Assembly (NCBI RefSeq): GCF_023896955.1 | Contig: NZ_JAMHIW010000007.1 | Coordinates: 186,001 to 250,000, forward strand | Direction of reading: 5' to 3' | From: Micromonospora sp. RHAY321 | GTDB taxonomy: Bacteria > Actinomycetota > Actinomycetes > Mycobacteriales > Micromonosporaceae | Length of the DNA: 64,000 nt | Shown: piece after piece, positions 34,336-43,059 of the stretch | Numbering within the stretch: position 1 is the stretch's first letter | Layout: the number at the start of each line of letters is the position of its first letter | Made by a program: the position numbers and the translations under genes | The notes under the pieces: generated by a model | What the model saw: only the letters and a program-made list of their open reading frames with translations | What the model was told of the DNA's origin: nothing | The model's database searches: none

Positions 34336-35724
34336 TCAGCCCTGGCGACGGTTCCAGGGGCCGGTGACGGCGTACGTGATGCCCGGGTTGTAGACGTTGA
34401 AGAACATGGTCCGGCCATCGGCGGAGAACGTCGCGCCGGCCAACTCGCCGTACGCCGGGTCCTCCGCCGTGCCGACGTTGACACGGTTGTGGGCAAAGAC
34501 GAACACCTCGCCGTCGGCGGTCGTACCGAGGATGTGCTGGTCGCCGATTCCGTCCTCGCACATCATCAGGCCCCCGTACGGGGACATGCAGATGTTGTCC
34601 GGAGCGTCGAACTCTGGGTTCTCCGGCGCCGGCGTCGGACGGGTGAAGATGGTTTCCAGACGCAAGGTGTTGGCGCGGGTGTCATACCGCCAGACCTGGC
34701 CGTCGTGGTCGCGGGCCGAGCCCAGCTCACGCCGGGCGAATGACGAGACGAAGTAGGCGCAGCCGTCCCTCTCCCCCCACCAGGCGCCCTCGATCTTGTA
34801 CCCACCGGTGATCGGCTTGCGGTAATCCTGTGCACGGACCGACTCCGTCGTCGCCAGGGGGTCCGGCACGTCAAGCCACTCGATGCCGGAGAACGACGCG
34901 CCCGCCTCGGTCACCACGGACAGATCCGGCAGGTCCGGGACGTGCAGAGCCTGCAGCACACCGCCCGCCCGCAGGCTTCCGTGACCGCAGAGCGGCCGGT
35001 TCGGTAGGAAGCGGTAGAAGCTGCCCAGCGGTGCCACGAACGCGTCCTCGGTCTCGTAGACGATGCCGGTGCGCGGGTCGACCGCGACTGCCTCGTGCTG
35101 GAACCTGCCCATTGCGGTCAGCGGTGTCGGGTCGGTGTTGCGAGCATCGTCGTACGGGTCGACCTCGAAGATGAACCCGTGGTCCTTCGTGTACCCGCGG
35201 GTACCGGCCTTGTCTTCGGTCTCCTCACAGGTCAGCCAGGTGCGCCACGGGGTTGGGCCGCCGGAACAGTTGATGGCCGTGCCGCCCAGGCTGACGTGCT
35301 CCGAGACGGCGCGTCGTGATGCTCTGACGATGATCGTGCTGGTCCCGCCCCCGGCGGCCGGGTCGTACGTGCGTTCCGGCGGAGCCACGACCCTGATCGT
35401 CGCGGTCGGGGAGCACTCGTGGTTGCGGACCAGGCGGGTGCCGCGCGCCCTGTCGGCGAAGGCACCCATGCCGTCGAACCGGCTCGGCACGATGCCGCCG
35501 TCCGGCCGGACGGCGCCTTCGCGGGACAGCACCGTGTAGCGGAAGCCCACCGGCAGGTCGAGCATGCCGGCCGGGTCAGGCACGAGCGGGCCGTACCCGA
35601 GATCCGGGCCGGACACCCCCAGCGCGGGTGCCGCGGTGAACAGGGCGTCGACCGAACCGGCCACAGCCACGGCGAGACCGGCTCCGGCTGAGCGGGACAG
35701 AAACTGGCGGCGAGACAAAGACAC
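34336..35724 (-). CDS. PhoX-type (DUF839) secreted phosphatase-like protein
   Basis: A 462-residue Tat-exported protein. The GTG at 35724 follows AGGAGG, and LSRRQFLSRSAGAG is the Tat motif. The mature part is a PhoX-like beta-propeller: RLVRNHECSPTATIRVV, INCSGGPTPWRTWLTCEET with the Cys-Glu pair, YTKDHGFIFEVDP, MGRFQHEAVAVDPRTG, DNICMSPYGGLMMCEDG and AGATFSADGRTMFFNVY. PhoX enzymes are Ca/Fe-dependent alkaline phosphatases; many family members are untested. It is monocistronic apart from the small Cys-rich gene after it. Confidence 0.88.
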   Translation of the reverse strand: MSLSRRQFLSRSAGAGLAVAVAGSVDALFTAAPALGVSGPDLGYGPLVPDPAGMLDLPVGFRYTVLSREGAVRPDGGIVPSRFDGMGAFADRARGTRLVRNHECSPTATIRVVAPPERTYDPAAGGGTSTIIVRASRRAVSEHVSLGGTAINCSGGPTPWRTWLTCEETEDKAGTRGYTKDHGFIFEVDPYDDARNTDPTPLTAMGRFQHEAVAVDPRTGIVYETEDAFVAPLGSFYRFLPNRPLCGHGSLRAGGVLQALHVPDLPDLSVVTEAGASFSGIEWLDVPDPLATTESVRAQDYRKPITGGYKIEGAWWGERDGCAYFVSSFARRELGSARDHDGQVWRYDTRANTLRLETIFTRPTPAPENPEFDAPDNICMSPYGGLMMCEDGIGDQHILGTTADGEVFVFAHNRVNVGTAEDPAYGELAGATFSADGRTMFFNVYNPGITYAVTGPWNRRQG

Positions 35725-36124
35725 GGACAAACCTCCTGGACGTCGGGGCCCGTCGCGGCCCGGGCCGATATCGACCTGAACCGCTCGAACCACTACGTCA
35801 CATCCCGCCTCACCCGTCAAGGCATCGATCGAGTTGATCGAGACCGATGCATCGGCGACGTCACCGGCGAACCAGAGGGTTTGGCACGAGATGCGGCAGC
35901 CGGGCAGCCGCGTCCGCGAGCCAGCCGCAGATCAGATAAGGACTGAACAGTCAATAGGAAATCAAGATAGGTGAGGCCACAGGCGACCCGGAACTGCAAG
36001 GCATTGAGATTCCGATCTCTGGCAGCGGTTTTCCTGGCCGACGAGGAGAAACGAACTCTATGCTTGCCGCCGGAATACGCCCGGCCCATCCGGGTCGGGG
36101 GGAACACCAGTACAAGGATTGCGA
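35725..36124. other. Intergenic region between PhoX and HelD genes
   Basis: No gene seen. It holds the divergent promoters. The dyad TCGATC-GAGTT-GATCGA (35825-35841) could be an operator, but nothing supports a specific regulator. I do not see the 19-bp rifampicin-associated element known upstream of some helR genes. Confidence 0.4.
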
Positions 36125-38308
36125 ATGCGTCGGGATTCTGCTCTGGACAACGGCACTGCTCGCGTCGGCGAAGTAACACCGGACGGCGAACCGTCGACGT
36201 CCAGCGCAGAGGACGTCGCACGCCGATCCGCGGTCGCCGAGGAACAGGAGTTTCTCGACTTGGCCACGGCCCGGCGCGACAGGCTGGCCGACCACCTACA
36301 GGCCGAGCTTTCGTCAGAGGCCCTGGACGCGTTGGAACAGGCGCGGCAGCGCATGCTCCGCCAGCAGTACGAAGAACTACGGCGAGCACGGGAAGGGCTG
36401 GTCTTCGGCCGCCTCGACGGCCTTGATGGCAGCGTGCGACACGTAGGCCGTGTCGGTCTTCGCAACGACGGCGAGGACAGTGAGCCGCTGCTGGTGGACT
36501 GGCGCGCTCCCGCAGCTCGGCCCTTCTACACCGCGACGGCTGTCGACCCACAGGGCCAGGCACGGCGCCGTCACATCCGCACAACGGGATCGACCGTCGT
36601 CGGCGTGGACGACGAGCCACTGGACGGGACCCTAACGGCGGAACTCGTCGGTGAAGGCGCTCTCCTGGCCGCCCTCGACCAGCGGCGCACCGGCCGCATG
36701 TCGACGGCGATCTCCACCCTGCAACGCGAACAGGACAACATCATCCGGGCCGAGGCGACCGGCCCGCTGATCGTTCAGGGCGGTCCCGGCACCGGCAAGA
36801 CCGTGGTTGCTCTGCACCGCGTGGCCTATCTGCTGTTCGCCCACCGACAGATGGCCGACCAAGCGGTCCTGGTCCTCGGCCCCTCGCCGCGGTTCCTCCA
36901 ATACATCGCCCAGGTGCTACCCGCGCTCGGTGAGACCGCCGTCGTCTCGGCGACCTGCGACACTCTGCTGCCAGAGATCCACGTCGGCCGCGACGAGAGC
37001 CGGCCTCTCGCCGAAATCAAGGGCCGCGCCCTCTGGCAGCCCGCGCTCGAAAACTACGTCACGTCGCTACTCCCCCGGCCCCGTGAGCTGAAGCTGCGCT
37101 GGGAGGGCGAGTTCTACGTCATCACAGCCCCGACAGTGGCGCAGGCGCTCGCCTCGGCGGTGCAGGGACGCCCGTACCACCGCGCCCGCGCGGCGTTCAC
37201 CGAGCAGCTGCACCACCTCCTTGCCGACGCCGTCGTCGAGCAGCGCGAGGCGCTGATGAACGAGATGGAGGAGGGCTTCGAGGACATCCTGGCCCGCGTC
37301 GACAAGGACATGCGGCATGACCACCACCCCGGCACGACGCCCACCGGCAGTGACATCGACGGACTGCTCTCCGAGGAGGAGATCGAACAGCTCCGTTCTC
37401 GGATCGCCGAGAACGCCACCATCGCCCGGTTCATCGAGGCATGGTGGCCCACCCTCGACGCCGAGACGCTGCTGTGTGATTTCCTGACCGACCGCACCCT
37501 GCTGGCCCGGTTCGCCCCGCAGCTGTCCCCGGACGAGATCACCGCCGTCTCGGCCGAGCCCACCCCGTGGGCATCGAGCGACATCCCCCTGCTCGACGCC
37601 CTCGCCGACCAACTAGGCGAGGTCGAAGCCCTGCAACCGCAGGGCGAGTTCGTCGCCGACCTCGCTCGCCGGCAGCGCGGCTGGGTGTACGGCCACGTCG
37701 TCATCGACGAGGCGCAAGAGCTGTCCGAGATGCAGTGGCAGATGGTCCTACGGCGCTGTCCCAGTCGCTCCATCACCGCGGTCGGCGACATCGACCAGGC
37801 GGAGGCAGCGCACCGGCAAACCAGTTGGGCACAAGCGGTGCGGGCTGCTTTCGGAGACCGCTGGACCGCCGCGGAGTTGACCATCTGCTACCGGACCCCG
37901 CGTGAGGTCATGGACCTCACCGAACCGGTCCTGAAGAAGGCTGGCAGCCGCAACGCGCCGCCACGGGCGGTGCGCTCCTCCGGCATCCGCCCCTGGGAAC
38001 TCACGATCACGTCCGCCGAGCTCGCCGGCGCCGCCGCCCAGGCTGTGCGACAACTACAGCGACGGTGGCATGGTGGCACGGTCGGCGTCGTCGCCCCCGC
38101 CGACCGCATCGCCGAACTCCTGGCCGTGCTGAGCGATGTGCCGGTGCTCACCGCGTCCCAGTCGAAGGGATTGGAATGGGACGCGACGCTACTCGTCGAC
38201 CCCCAGGGCATCGCCGCTGAACCGCGCGGCTGGAACGGCCTCTACGTCGCGCTCACCCGCTGCACCCAGGAACTCGGACAGCTGATCCTCACGCAGCGAT
38301 CGCCATAG
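36125..38308 (+). CDS. HelD-like superfamily 1 helicase (RNA polymerase recycling factor)
   Basis: A 727-residue protein. The ATG at 36125 has AAGGA six bases upstream. It starts with a long antiparallel coiled-coil (about 30-95), followed by FGRLDGLDGSVRHVGRVGLR and LLVDWRAPAARPFY, both typical of HelD. Walker A is GGPGTGKT (about residue 219), Walker B is VIDEAQEL (about 525), and the late motifs include ICYRTPREVMDL, TASQSKGLEWD and YVALTRCTQELG. HelD proteins pull stalled RNA polymerase off DNA; the HelR branch also gives rifampicin tolerance. Which branch this is cannot be told here. A convergent terminator follows. Confidence 0.88.
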   Translation: MRRDSALDNGTARVGEVTPDGEPSTSSAEDVARRSAVAEEQEFLDLATARRDRLADHLQAELSSEALDALEQARQRMLRQQYEELRRAREGLVFGRLDGLDGSVRHVGRVGLRNDGEDSEPLLVDWRAPAARPFYTATAVDPQGQARRRHIRTTGSTVVGVDDEPLDGTLTAELVGEGALLAALDQRRTGRMSTAISTLQREQDNIIRAEATGPLIVQGGPGTGKTVVALHRVAYLLFAHRQMADQAVLVLGPSPRFLQYIAQVLPALGETAVVSATCDTLLPEIHVGRDESRPLAEIKGRALWQPALENYVTSLLPRPRELKLRWEGEFYVITAPTVAQALASAVQGRPYHRARAAFTEQLHHLLADAVVEQREALMNEMEEGFEDILARVDKDMRHDHHPGTTPTGSDIDGLLSEEEIEQLRSRIAENATIARFIEAWWPTLDAETLLCDFLTDRTLLARFAPQLSPDEITAVSAEPTPWASSDIPLLDALADQLGEVEALQPQGEFVADLARRQRGWVYGHVVIDEAQELSEMQWQMVLRRCPSRSITAVGDIDQAEAAHRQTSWAQAVRAAFGDRWTAAELTICYRTPREVMDLTEPVLKKAGSRNAPPRAVRSSGIRPWELTITSAELAGAAAQAVRQLQRRWHGGTVGVVAPADRIAELLAVLSDVPVLTASQSKGLEWDATLLVDPQGIAAEPRGWNGLYVALTRCTQELGQLILTQRSP

Positions 38309-38356
38309 CCTCGGAGGTTATTCGGCCCCCCAGGTAGGGCACCACCGGACGAACAA

Positions 38357-38387
38357 TCCGGCCCAGGGCGCAACGCCCTGGGCCGGA
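38357..38387. terminator. Bidirectional terminator hairpin
   Basis: TCCGGCCCAGGGCG and CGCCCTGGGCCGGA form a perfect 14-bp stem with a CAA loop, between the convergent helicase and LPMO genes. Confidence 0.85.
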
Positions 38388-38415
38388 GTAGTGCCGCGGC
38401 TGTCGGTCTTGCCGA

Positions 38416-39093
38416 TCAGGTGATGTTGATGTCGCTGCACCACATGTAGGTCTGGTCCAGGTGTGACGCCTTCCAGAGCACGAACAGGACGTGGTTTCCG
38501 GTGCGTCCAGGGATCGAGACGTTGAACGAGATGTTCTGTGCTGGCGCGTACCGCCCGGTCGTCGTGATCAGGTCGAGGTTGCCCCACCCGACTCGCTGGG
38601 TGGTCGGGTTGAATCCCGGCTTGGTGACATAGACCCGGAGGAAGTCAGCACCGTGGCTGGCCTGGTCGTACAGATGGACCGTCAAGTTGCGGCTGACGGT
38701 GGTCGCCTTCCATGCTCCGGGCTGGTTCACCGTGTCGTTCCTGGAGAGGGCGTTGCTGCAGAGCTGTCCGTCCGGGGTACGGGCTTCGTACTGGCCGGCG
38801 AGGCCGTCCCGCAGCTGGCTCATCCAGTTCCACATGGTGTCGGGGTTGGCCTGGAACGCCCGCCAGCACATGGGGTCTTGTTGCTGCATGGCCGGGTTCG
38901 TGTGTTGGTTGCCCCAGGTCTTCCAGCACTGATAGGCGCGACTCGCCGGGTTGATGATGGTGCCGTGGGCCTGGGCCGCGCCGGTCCAGGGCAGCGTACC
39001 GACCACCATGGCGAAGAGCACGACGAGCACTCGGAGGGACTGACGGACTGACCGGGATCGTCCGTCGGATTGATCGGACTTGTGTGAACGCAC
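38416..39093 (-). CDS. Secreted AA10 lytic polysaccharide monooxygenase
   Basis: A 225-residue copper enzyme that oxidatively cuts crystalline polysaccharide. The GTG at 39093 has GGAGG seven bases upstream. After signal cleavage at AQA the mature protein starts with His43 (HGTIINPASRAY), which with His147 (DQASHGADF) forms the copper histidine brace. The C-terminus has VLWKASHLDQTYMWCSD, close to the pattern of cellulose-active bacterial LPMOs. There is no carbohydrate-binding module. The perfect palindrome TGGGAACGCTCCCA lies 36 bases upstream of the start, so cellobiose-type control by a CebR regulator is likely. Confidence 0.93.
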   Translation of the reverse strand: MRSHKSDQSDGRSRSVRQSLRVLVVLFAMVVGTLPWTGAAQAHGTIINPASRAYQCWKTWGNQHTNPAMQQQDPMCWRAFQANPDTMWNWMSQLRDGLAGQYEARTPDGQLCSNALSRNDTVNQPGAWKATTVSRNLTVHLYDQASHGADFLRVYVTKPGFNPTTQRVGWGNLDLITTTGRYAPAQNISFNVSIPGRTGNHVLFVLWKASHLDQTYMWCSDINIT

Positions 39094-39128
39094 TGTTCAT
39101 CCTCCGTTCTAGGTACTGAAGATCAGCG

Positions 39129-39142
39129 TGGGAACGCTCCCA
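39129..39142. promoter_or_regulatory. CebR-like operator upstream of the LPMO gene
   Basis: TGGGAACGCTCCCA differs by one base from the known CebR/CelR operator TGGGAGCGCTCCCA of actinomycetes. It lies 36 bases before the LPMO GTG, among AT-rich sequence fit for a promoter. The identical 14-mer occurs at 40275-40288. Confidence 0.82.
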
Positions 39143-39296
39143 AACCAACTGTTACATCTATGAGCCTAAATATCAACTTTGATCTATTTAAAGCCTGATG
39201 TGGATCAAGCTGACCGGGATCGCCCGGTGGAGGAGATGTCCAGCCCCTGGTTTCGCAGGTGCGGGTACGACCGCCCCGCCAGGCCGCCCGGCCGGG

Positions 39297-39878
39297 TCAA
39301 AGCCCGGCTGCGACGTCGTACCGGCGGCGCTGGTCGGCCATCTCCGACTCGGTCAGCGCCTCCTTGAGCGCCAACTCCTCGTACCTGTCCGGGAACATCT
39401 CCCGCAGCCGGTCGACGAACCTGACGTCGGCGGTCGCCTCGACCACCTGGATGCCGGGAGGCTCGGTGGACATATCCATGATCACAGGTCCGGCCAGCTT
39501 GACCGCCACGTCCCAGGGGCGCTTCTGCTCGGCGACCCCGCAGAGGTGGAAGCCGTAGACCGTCCGCACGTCGGCGAGCGCGGTGACCTCGGCCGGCTCG
39601 TAGCCGTAGACGCGGACCCCGCAGATCACTGGCGGCTTCTTCTCCTCGGCGGCCGCCTGCTGGACACCGTGTCCGGCGTGGTTGTGCTGCCCCGGGTCCG
39701 CCTGTTCGAGCGTGGTACGCATCCGGGTCATGATCTGCCCTTGCAGATCCGCCGGCTCTGCCTCCGGGCTGGCCCGGTTGACCAGTACGACCGTGCCGGC
39801 CGACACCGCCAGCAGGATCACCGCCACCCACACGAAGCGGTTTCGGTACCAACCCGCGAAACTCTCTCGGGAAATCAT
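39297..39878 (-). CDS. Membrane-anchored hypothetical protein between LPMO and dehydrogenase genes
   Basis: A 193-residue protein from ATG 39878, with GAGG 12 bases upstream. One N-terminal transmembrane segment (about residues 15-33) anchors an extracytoplasmic domain. A His-bearing stretch (DPGQHNHAGHGVQ, about residues 62-74) and two Cys (VICGVRVYGYEP and YGFHLCGVAE) are visible, which could bind metal or form a disulfide. No family recognised. It ends 203 bases before the LPMO start. Its place between two CebR-box genes is suggestive, but no such box lies directly at its own start. Confidence 0.7.
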   Translation of the reverse strand: MISRESFAGWYRNRFVWVAVILLAVSAGTVVLVNRASPEAEPADLQGQIMTRMRTTLEQADPGQHNHAGHGVQQAAAEEKKPPVICGVRVYGYEPAEVTALADVRTVYGFHLCGVAEQKRPWDVAVKLAGPVIMDMSTEPPGIQVVEATADVRFVDRLREMFPDRYEELALKEALTESEMADQRRRYDVAAGL

Positions 39879-40322
39879 GATCGCTTCTCACCTCATCGCC
39901 GGTCCTGGTGCGCTGCCAGACCGCATCGGACGCCCCCGAGGTGTCAGACGTCGAGCGCGTCGACCGTCGGGGACACATACCAGGGGATACGGACGGCGGG
40001 CGAGGATGCCTGCCCGGCAGAACGCCCGTCGTCACAGAGATGGCCCGGCGATGCGGCATGCGAGCGTCCGCCAAAGCGGCGCGCTGCCGGACTGCGATGC
40101 TCCCGTGCTGGCCGTTCCCAGCACGGTTGCCCCCGCGCTGCGGCGATGTCAGCCATTCCAACACGTCCGGATCCACTCTGGCAACATCGACGATCCTCAG
40201 TGCATCCCGGCCCGGCCACCCTGTCGGCACCACCAGAGGCCGCGCGTTTGATATTGGCTAGGATCGATGTATCGTGGGAACGCTCCCACCCCGCGTCCAC
40301 TCACCTGCTCGAGGAGCTGACC
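39879..40322. other. Intergenic region with the second CebR-like box
   Basis: No supported gene. It holds the divergent promoters of the 193-residue membrane protein and of the dehydrogenase, and the CebR-like palindrome at 40275-40288. Confidence 0.5.
40275..40288. promoter_or_regulatory. CebR-like operator upstream of the sugar-dehydrogenase gene
   Basis: TGGGAACGCTCCCA, identical to the box before the LPMO gene (also sharing the preceding CG), stands 34 bases before the dehydrogenase ATG. The matching distance to the start in both genes supports a common regulator. Confidence 0.82.
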
Positions 40323-41567
40323 ATGTCGCGACAGCGTTGGCGCCCGGCCACCATCCTGGCCGGGCTGCTCGTTCTGGTCCTGTCTGCGTTCCTGTTACCA
40401 CCGGCGCCGGTGGCCGGCACCGCCGCGGCCGGCACATCCCACACCCGCGCGGTGCCACTCGCTGAGCTGACCGTGGTAACCGAACAGGTGGCTTTCGGTC
40501 TGCAGCGTCCGATCGCGATGGCCGGGCTGCCGGACGGCCGGATGCTGATCGCGGAGAAGAACGGCACCGTCCGCGCCTACCACCCCGACACCGGCTTGGC
40601 GCCCGATCCGGTGCTCGACCTGACCGCCCGGATCGACACCTCGGACAACGAGCGCGGCCTCCTCGGCATCACGCCTGCGCCGAACTTCGCGCGGACCGGG
40701 ATCCTCTACGTGGCCTACACGAGCCTCCCGGCCGGCGCGCTGACCCTGGCGCGAGTGCCCATCGACGCTCCCGGGCGGCTGCAGGTGCTGCTCACCCAGG
40801 AGCACGCCGAGTACGGCAACCACAACGGCGGACAGGTGGCATTCGGCCGCGACGGCTACCTCTACTGGTCCCTCGGCGACGGCGGCCACGCGAACGACCC
40901 GTTCAAGTCCGGTCAGAACCTCGGCACCCTGCTCGGCAAGATCGTGCGGATCGACGTCAACCGCACCTGCGGGGGGAAGCCCTACTGCGTGCCCTTCGAC
41001 AACCCGTTCGTCCGCGTGGCGGGCGCCCGGCCGGAGATCTGGGTCTACGGGCTGCGCAACCCGTGGCGGTTCTCCATCGACCCGGTCGACGGCTCACTGT
41101 GGATCGGTGATGTCGGCCAGGGCCTGGTCGAGGAGATCAACCACATCCGCCCGTCGCAGCGTGGGGCGAACCTCGGCTGGTCCTGCCGAGAGGGCACGCC
41201 GGTCTTCGACCCGGAGCAATGCCGGTCGGGCGTGCGGTACACCGACCCGGTCTTCGAGTACGAGCATTACCTCACGGAGAACTGCTCGGTGACCGGCGGC
41301 GTGGTGTACCGAGGGTCCGCCACCCCGGAGGCGTGGGGGACGTACATCGCGAGTGACTACTGCTCGACCCTCGCGTTCGCCGTGCGCCCCAAACCCACGG
41401 GCGGCTACGAGTCCGCCACGATCGGCAACTTCCCCACCCAGCCGACCGCGATCGACAGGGACGTGCACGGCGAGCTGTACGTGCTCAGTGACCTCCCGGG
41501 ATGGCTGAGCCGGGTGCGGTTCGAACGGGTCCAGCCAGCCTCCAACGGCGGGCCGGCGAACCGCTGA
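40323..41567 (+). CDS. Secreted PQQ-dependent sugar dehydrogenase-fold protein
   Basis: A 414-residue secreted protein. The ATG at 40323 follows GAGGAG; a signal peptide runs to about residue 40. The mature part is a six-bladed propeller of the glucose/sorbosone dehydrogenase family: MLIAEKNGTVRAY, NERGLLGITP, YGNHNGGQVAFGRDGYLYWS with the catalytic His, LGKIVRIDVNR, EIWVYGLRNPWRFSIDP and GANLGWSCREG. These enzymes oxidise aldoses with PQQ. The fungal AA12 relatives can supply electrons to LPMOs. The shared CebR-like box suggests it works with the AA10 LPMO; this is an inference. Confidence 0.88.
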   Translation: MSRQRWRPATILAGLLVLVLSAFLLPPAPVAGTAAAGTSHTRAVPLAELTVVTEQVAFGLQRPIAMAGLPDGRMLIAEKNGTVRAYHPDTGLAPDPVLDLTARIDTSDNERGLLGITPAPNFARTGILYVAYTSLPAGALTLARVPIDAPGRLQVLLTQEHAEYGNHNGGQVAFGRDGYLYWSLGDGGHANDPFKSGQNLGTLLGKIVRIDVNRTCGGKPYCVPFDNPFVRVAGARPEIWVYGLRNPWRFSIDPVDGSLWIGDVGQGLVEEINHIRPSQRGANLGWSCREGTPVFDPEQCRSGVRYTDPVFEYEHYLTENCSVTGGVVYRGSATPEAWGTYIASDYCSTLAFAVRPKPTGGYESATIGNFPTQPTAIDRDVHGELYVLSDLPGWLSRVRFERVQPASNGGPANR

Positions 41568-41601
41568 ACCTCGGGGCAATCCCTCCGCATCCGCAGTACC
41601 C

Positions 41602-41635
41602 CTGGGGACGGCCGCATCCGACCGGCCGTCCCCAG
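41602..41635. terminator. Bidirectional terminator hairpin
   Basis: CTGGGGACGGCCG and CGGCCGTCCCCAG form a perfect 13-bp stem with an 8-base loop, between the convergent dehydrogenase and LacI genes. Confidence 0.8.
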
Positions 41636-41721
41636 CTGGCAACATCTGCAGCGCTTGTCGGGGAATCAAGAGACCACGATGCCGCTTCACCGAGGACGGG
41701 CTCAGCCGGGTACGAAGGACC

Positions 41722-42750
41722 TCAGCCGACCGACAGGGTCGACTCGCGCATCACGACTCGGCTCGGGAACTCCTCCGATGTCGGCGCACCGCCGTCGATG
41801 GCTTCGAAGAGCCGTTGGCCCGCCATGGCACCGAGTCGTTTGAGGTTCATGTCGATGCTGGTCAGGCGGGGCCTCGAGTGTGCGGAGATCGCCTCCCAGT
41901 TGTCGAAGCCGATCACGGAGGTCGTACCAGGCACGTCCCGTCCGAGGTCGCGCAGCGCATCCAGGACACCCCGGGCGATCTGGTCGCTGCCGCAGAAGAT
42001 CGCGTCGACCTCGGAATGGTGCTCGACGACCATGTGCGCTGCGGCCCGCCCCCAGGACTCGTCCCACGACCCGAAGTACGGTCGCCCGCCAACCATGCTC
42101 AGGCCGGCAGCGGCGAGCGCCGCCGCTGCGCCCTCGGCACGATCCCGCGCCGCCTGGAACCCAGCGTCTCCGGTGATGTGGGCGATGTTGCGCCGACCGC
42201 AGGCCAGCAGGTGCTCGATGGCGAGCTGACCGCCTCCCACGTTGTCGACGGTGATCGAGACGTCGGCTGGATCCGAGGAGGGGGCGTAGACGTAGACCAC
42301 CGGGACGGAAATGTTGCCGGCCAACGGTGGACGGGCGTCGGTGCGGGAGCCCACCACGATCAGACCGTCCACCCGGCGCGACAGCAGCGCACGGACGTGA
42401 TGCTTTTCCCGAATCGCGTCACCGCGCGCGTCGCACAGGAAGACCGACACCTGGCCGGCCCCGAAGGCGTCCTCCGCCCCCATCAGGATGGGAATCGAGA
42501 AGCGCCCCTCGAGGTCGCTCGTCAGGAGGCCCACGGTCCCGGTGCGGCCACTGAGCAAGCCACGGGCGAGGGCGTTCGGCGCGAAGGAGAGCAGCTCGGC
42601 TGCCTCCAGCACCCGGACTCTGGTGGTCGCCCGCACCTCGCTACGCCCATTGATCGCCTTGGAGGCGGTCGCGACGGACACCCCCGCGAGCTTGGCGACA
42701 TCGGTGAGCGTGGGCGTGCGGTTGGTGGGGATCCCAGGCTCGTTGGCCAT
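41722..42750 (-). CDS. LacI-family transcriptional regulator 1
   Basis: A 342-residue LacI/GalR repressor. The ATG at 42750 follows GGAGGGAG. HTH: LTDVAKLAGVSVATASKAIN (about residues 16-35), then the hinge helix region LARGLLSG. The sensor domain has CDARGDAIREKHH, HITGDAGFQAARDRA and VDAIFCGSDQIARGVLDALR. It is closely related to the regulator at 61977-63002, including the same recognition helix (SVATASKA-NGR). Located just beyond the last gene of the arabinoside operon, so it probably controls it. The 265 bases upstream hold no gene; several TTTCG/CGAAA half-sites occur there. Confidence 0.93.
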   Translation of the reverse strand: MANEPGIPTNRTPTLTDVAKLAGVSVATASKAINGRSEVRATTRVRVLEAAELLSFAPNALARGLLSGRTGTVGLLTSDLEGRFSIPILMGAEDAFGAGQVSVFLCDARGDAIREKHHVRALLSRRVDGLIVVGSRTDARPPLAGNISVPVVYVYAPSSDPADVSITVDNVGGGQLAIEHLLACGRRNIAHITGDAGFQAARDRAEGAAAALAAAGLSMVGGRPYFGSWDESWGRAAAHMVVEHHSEVDAIFCGSDQIARGVLDALRDLGRDVPGTTSVIGFDNWEAISAHSRPRLTSIDMNLKRLGAMAGQRLFEAIDGGAPTSEEFPSRVVMRESTLSVG

Positions 42751-43015
42751 GTGGTGCTCCCTCCCGGCGACCGGCACAGGCGTGGTACGCGGCGACAGGC
42801 CGCCTCCGGAGTGCCGTGACGAGCACCCAGGCGGACGAGGATCTTCAGTGCCTTTTCGACGATGTTTCGGTGAGGGTTCGGGCACCGCATTCTCCCGTCG
42901 AAGCTCTCACCTGGGCGGAACACTACACCGGCGAGTACTTGCGGCAAGTGTCAGGAATGCACCCTGCAGGTCCCCTCCCGAAATCTCGGCCGAAACGCCA
43001 CGTCGGCGGAGCCGG

Positions 43016-43051
43016 TCGGGTGGCGGGGTCGAGCCGGACCCCGCCACCCGA
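43016..43051 (-). terminator. Terminator hairpin of the secreted-hydrolase operon
   Basis: TCGGGTGGCGGGGTC and GACCCCGCCACCCGA form a perfect 15-bp stem with a 6-base loop, 8 bases after the stop of the LamG/GH127 gene. Confidence 0.85.
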
Positions 43052-43059
43052 TGTCCGGG

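Noticed and set aside
35760..36124. Rifampicin-associated element before the HelD gene
   Set aside because: I looked for the known 19-bp inverted repeat linked to helR and did not find a match, so rifampicin control is not claimed.
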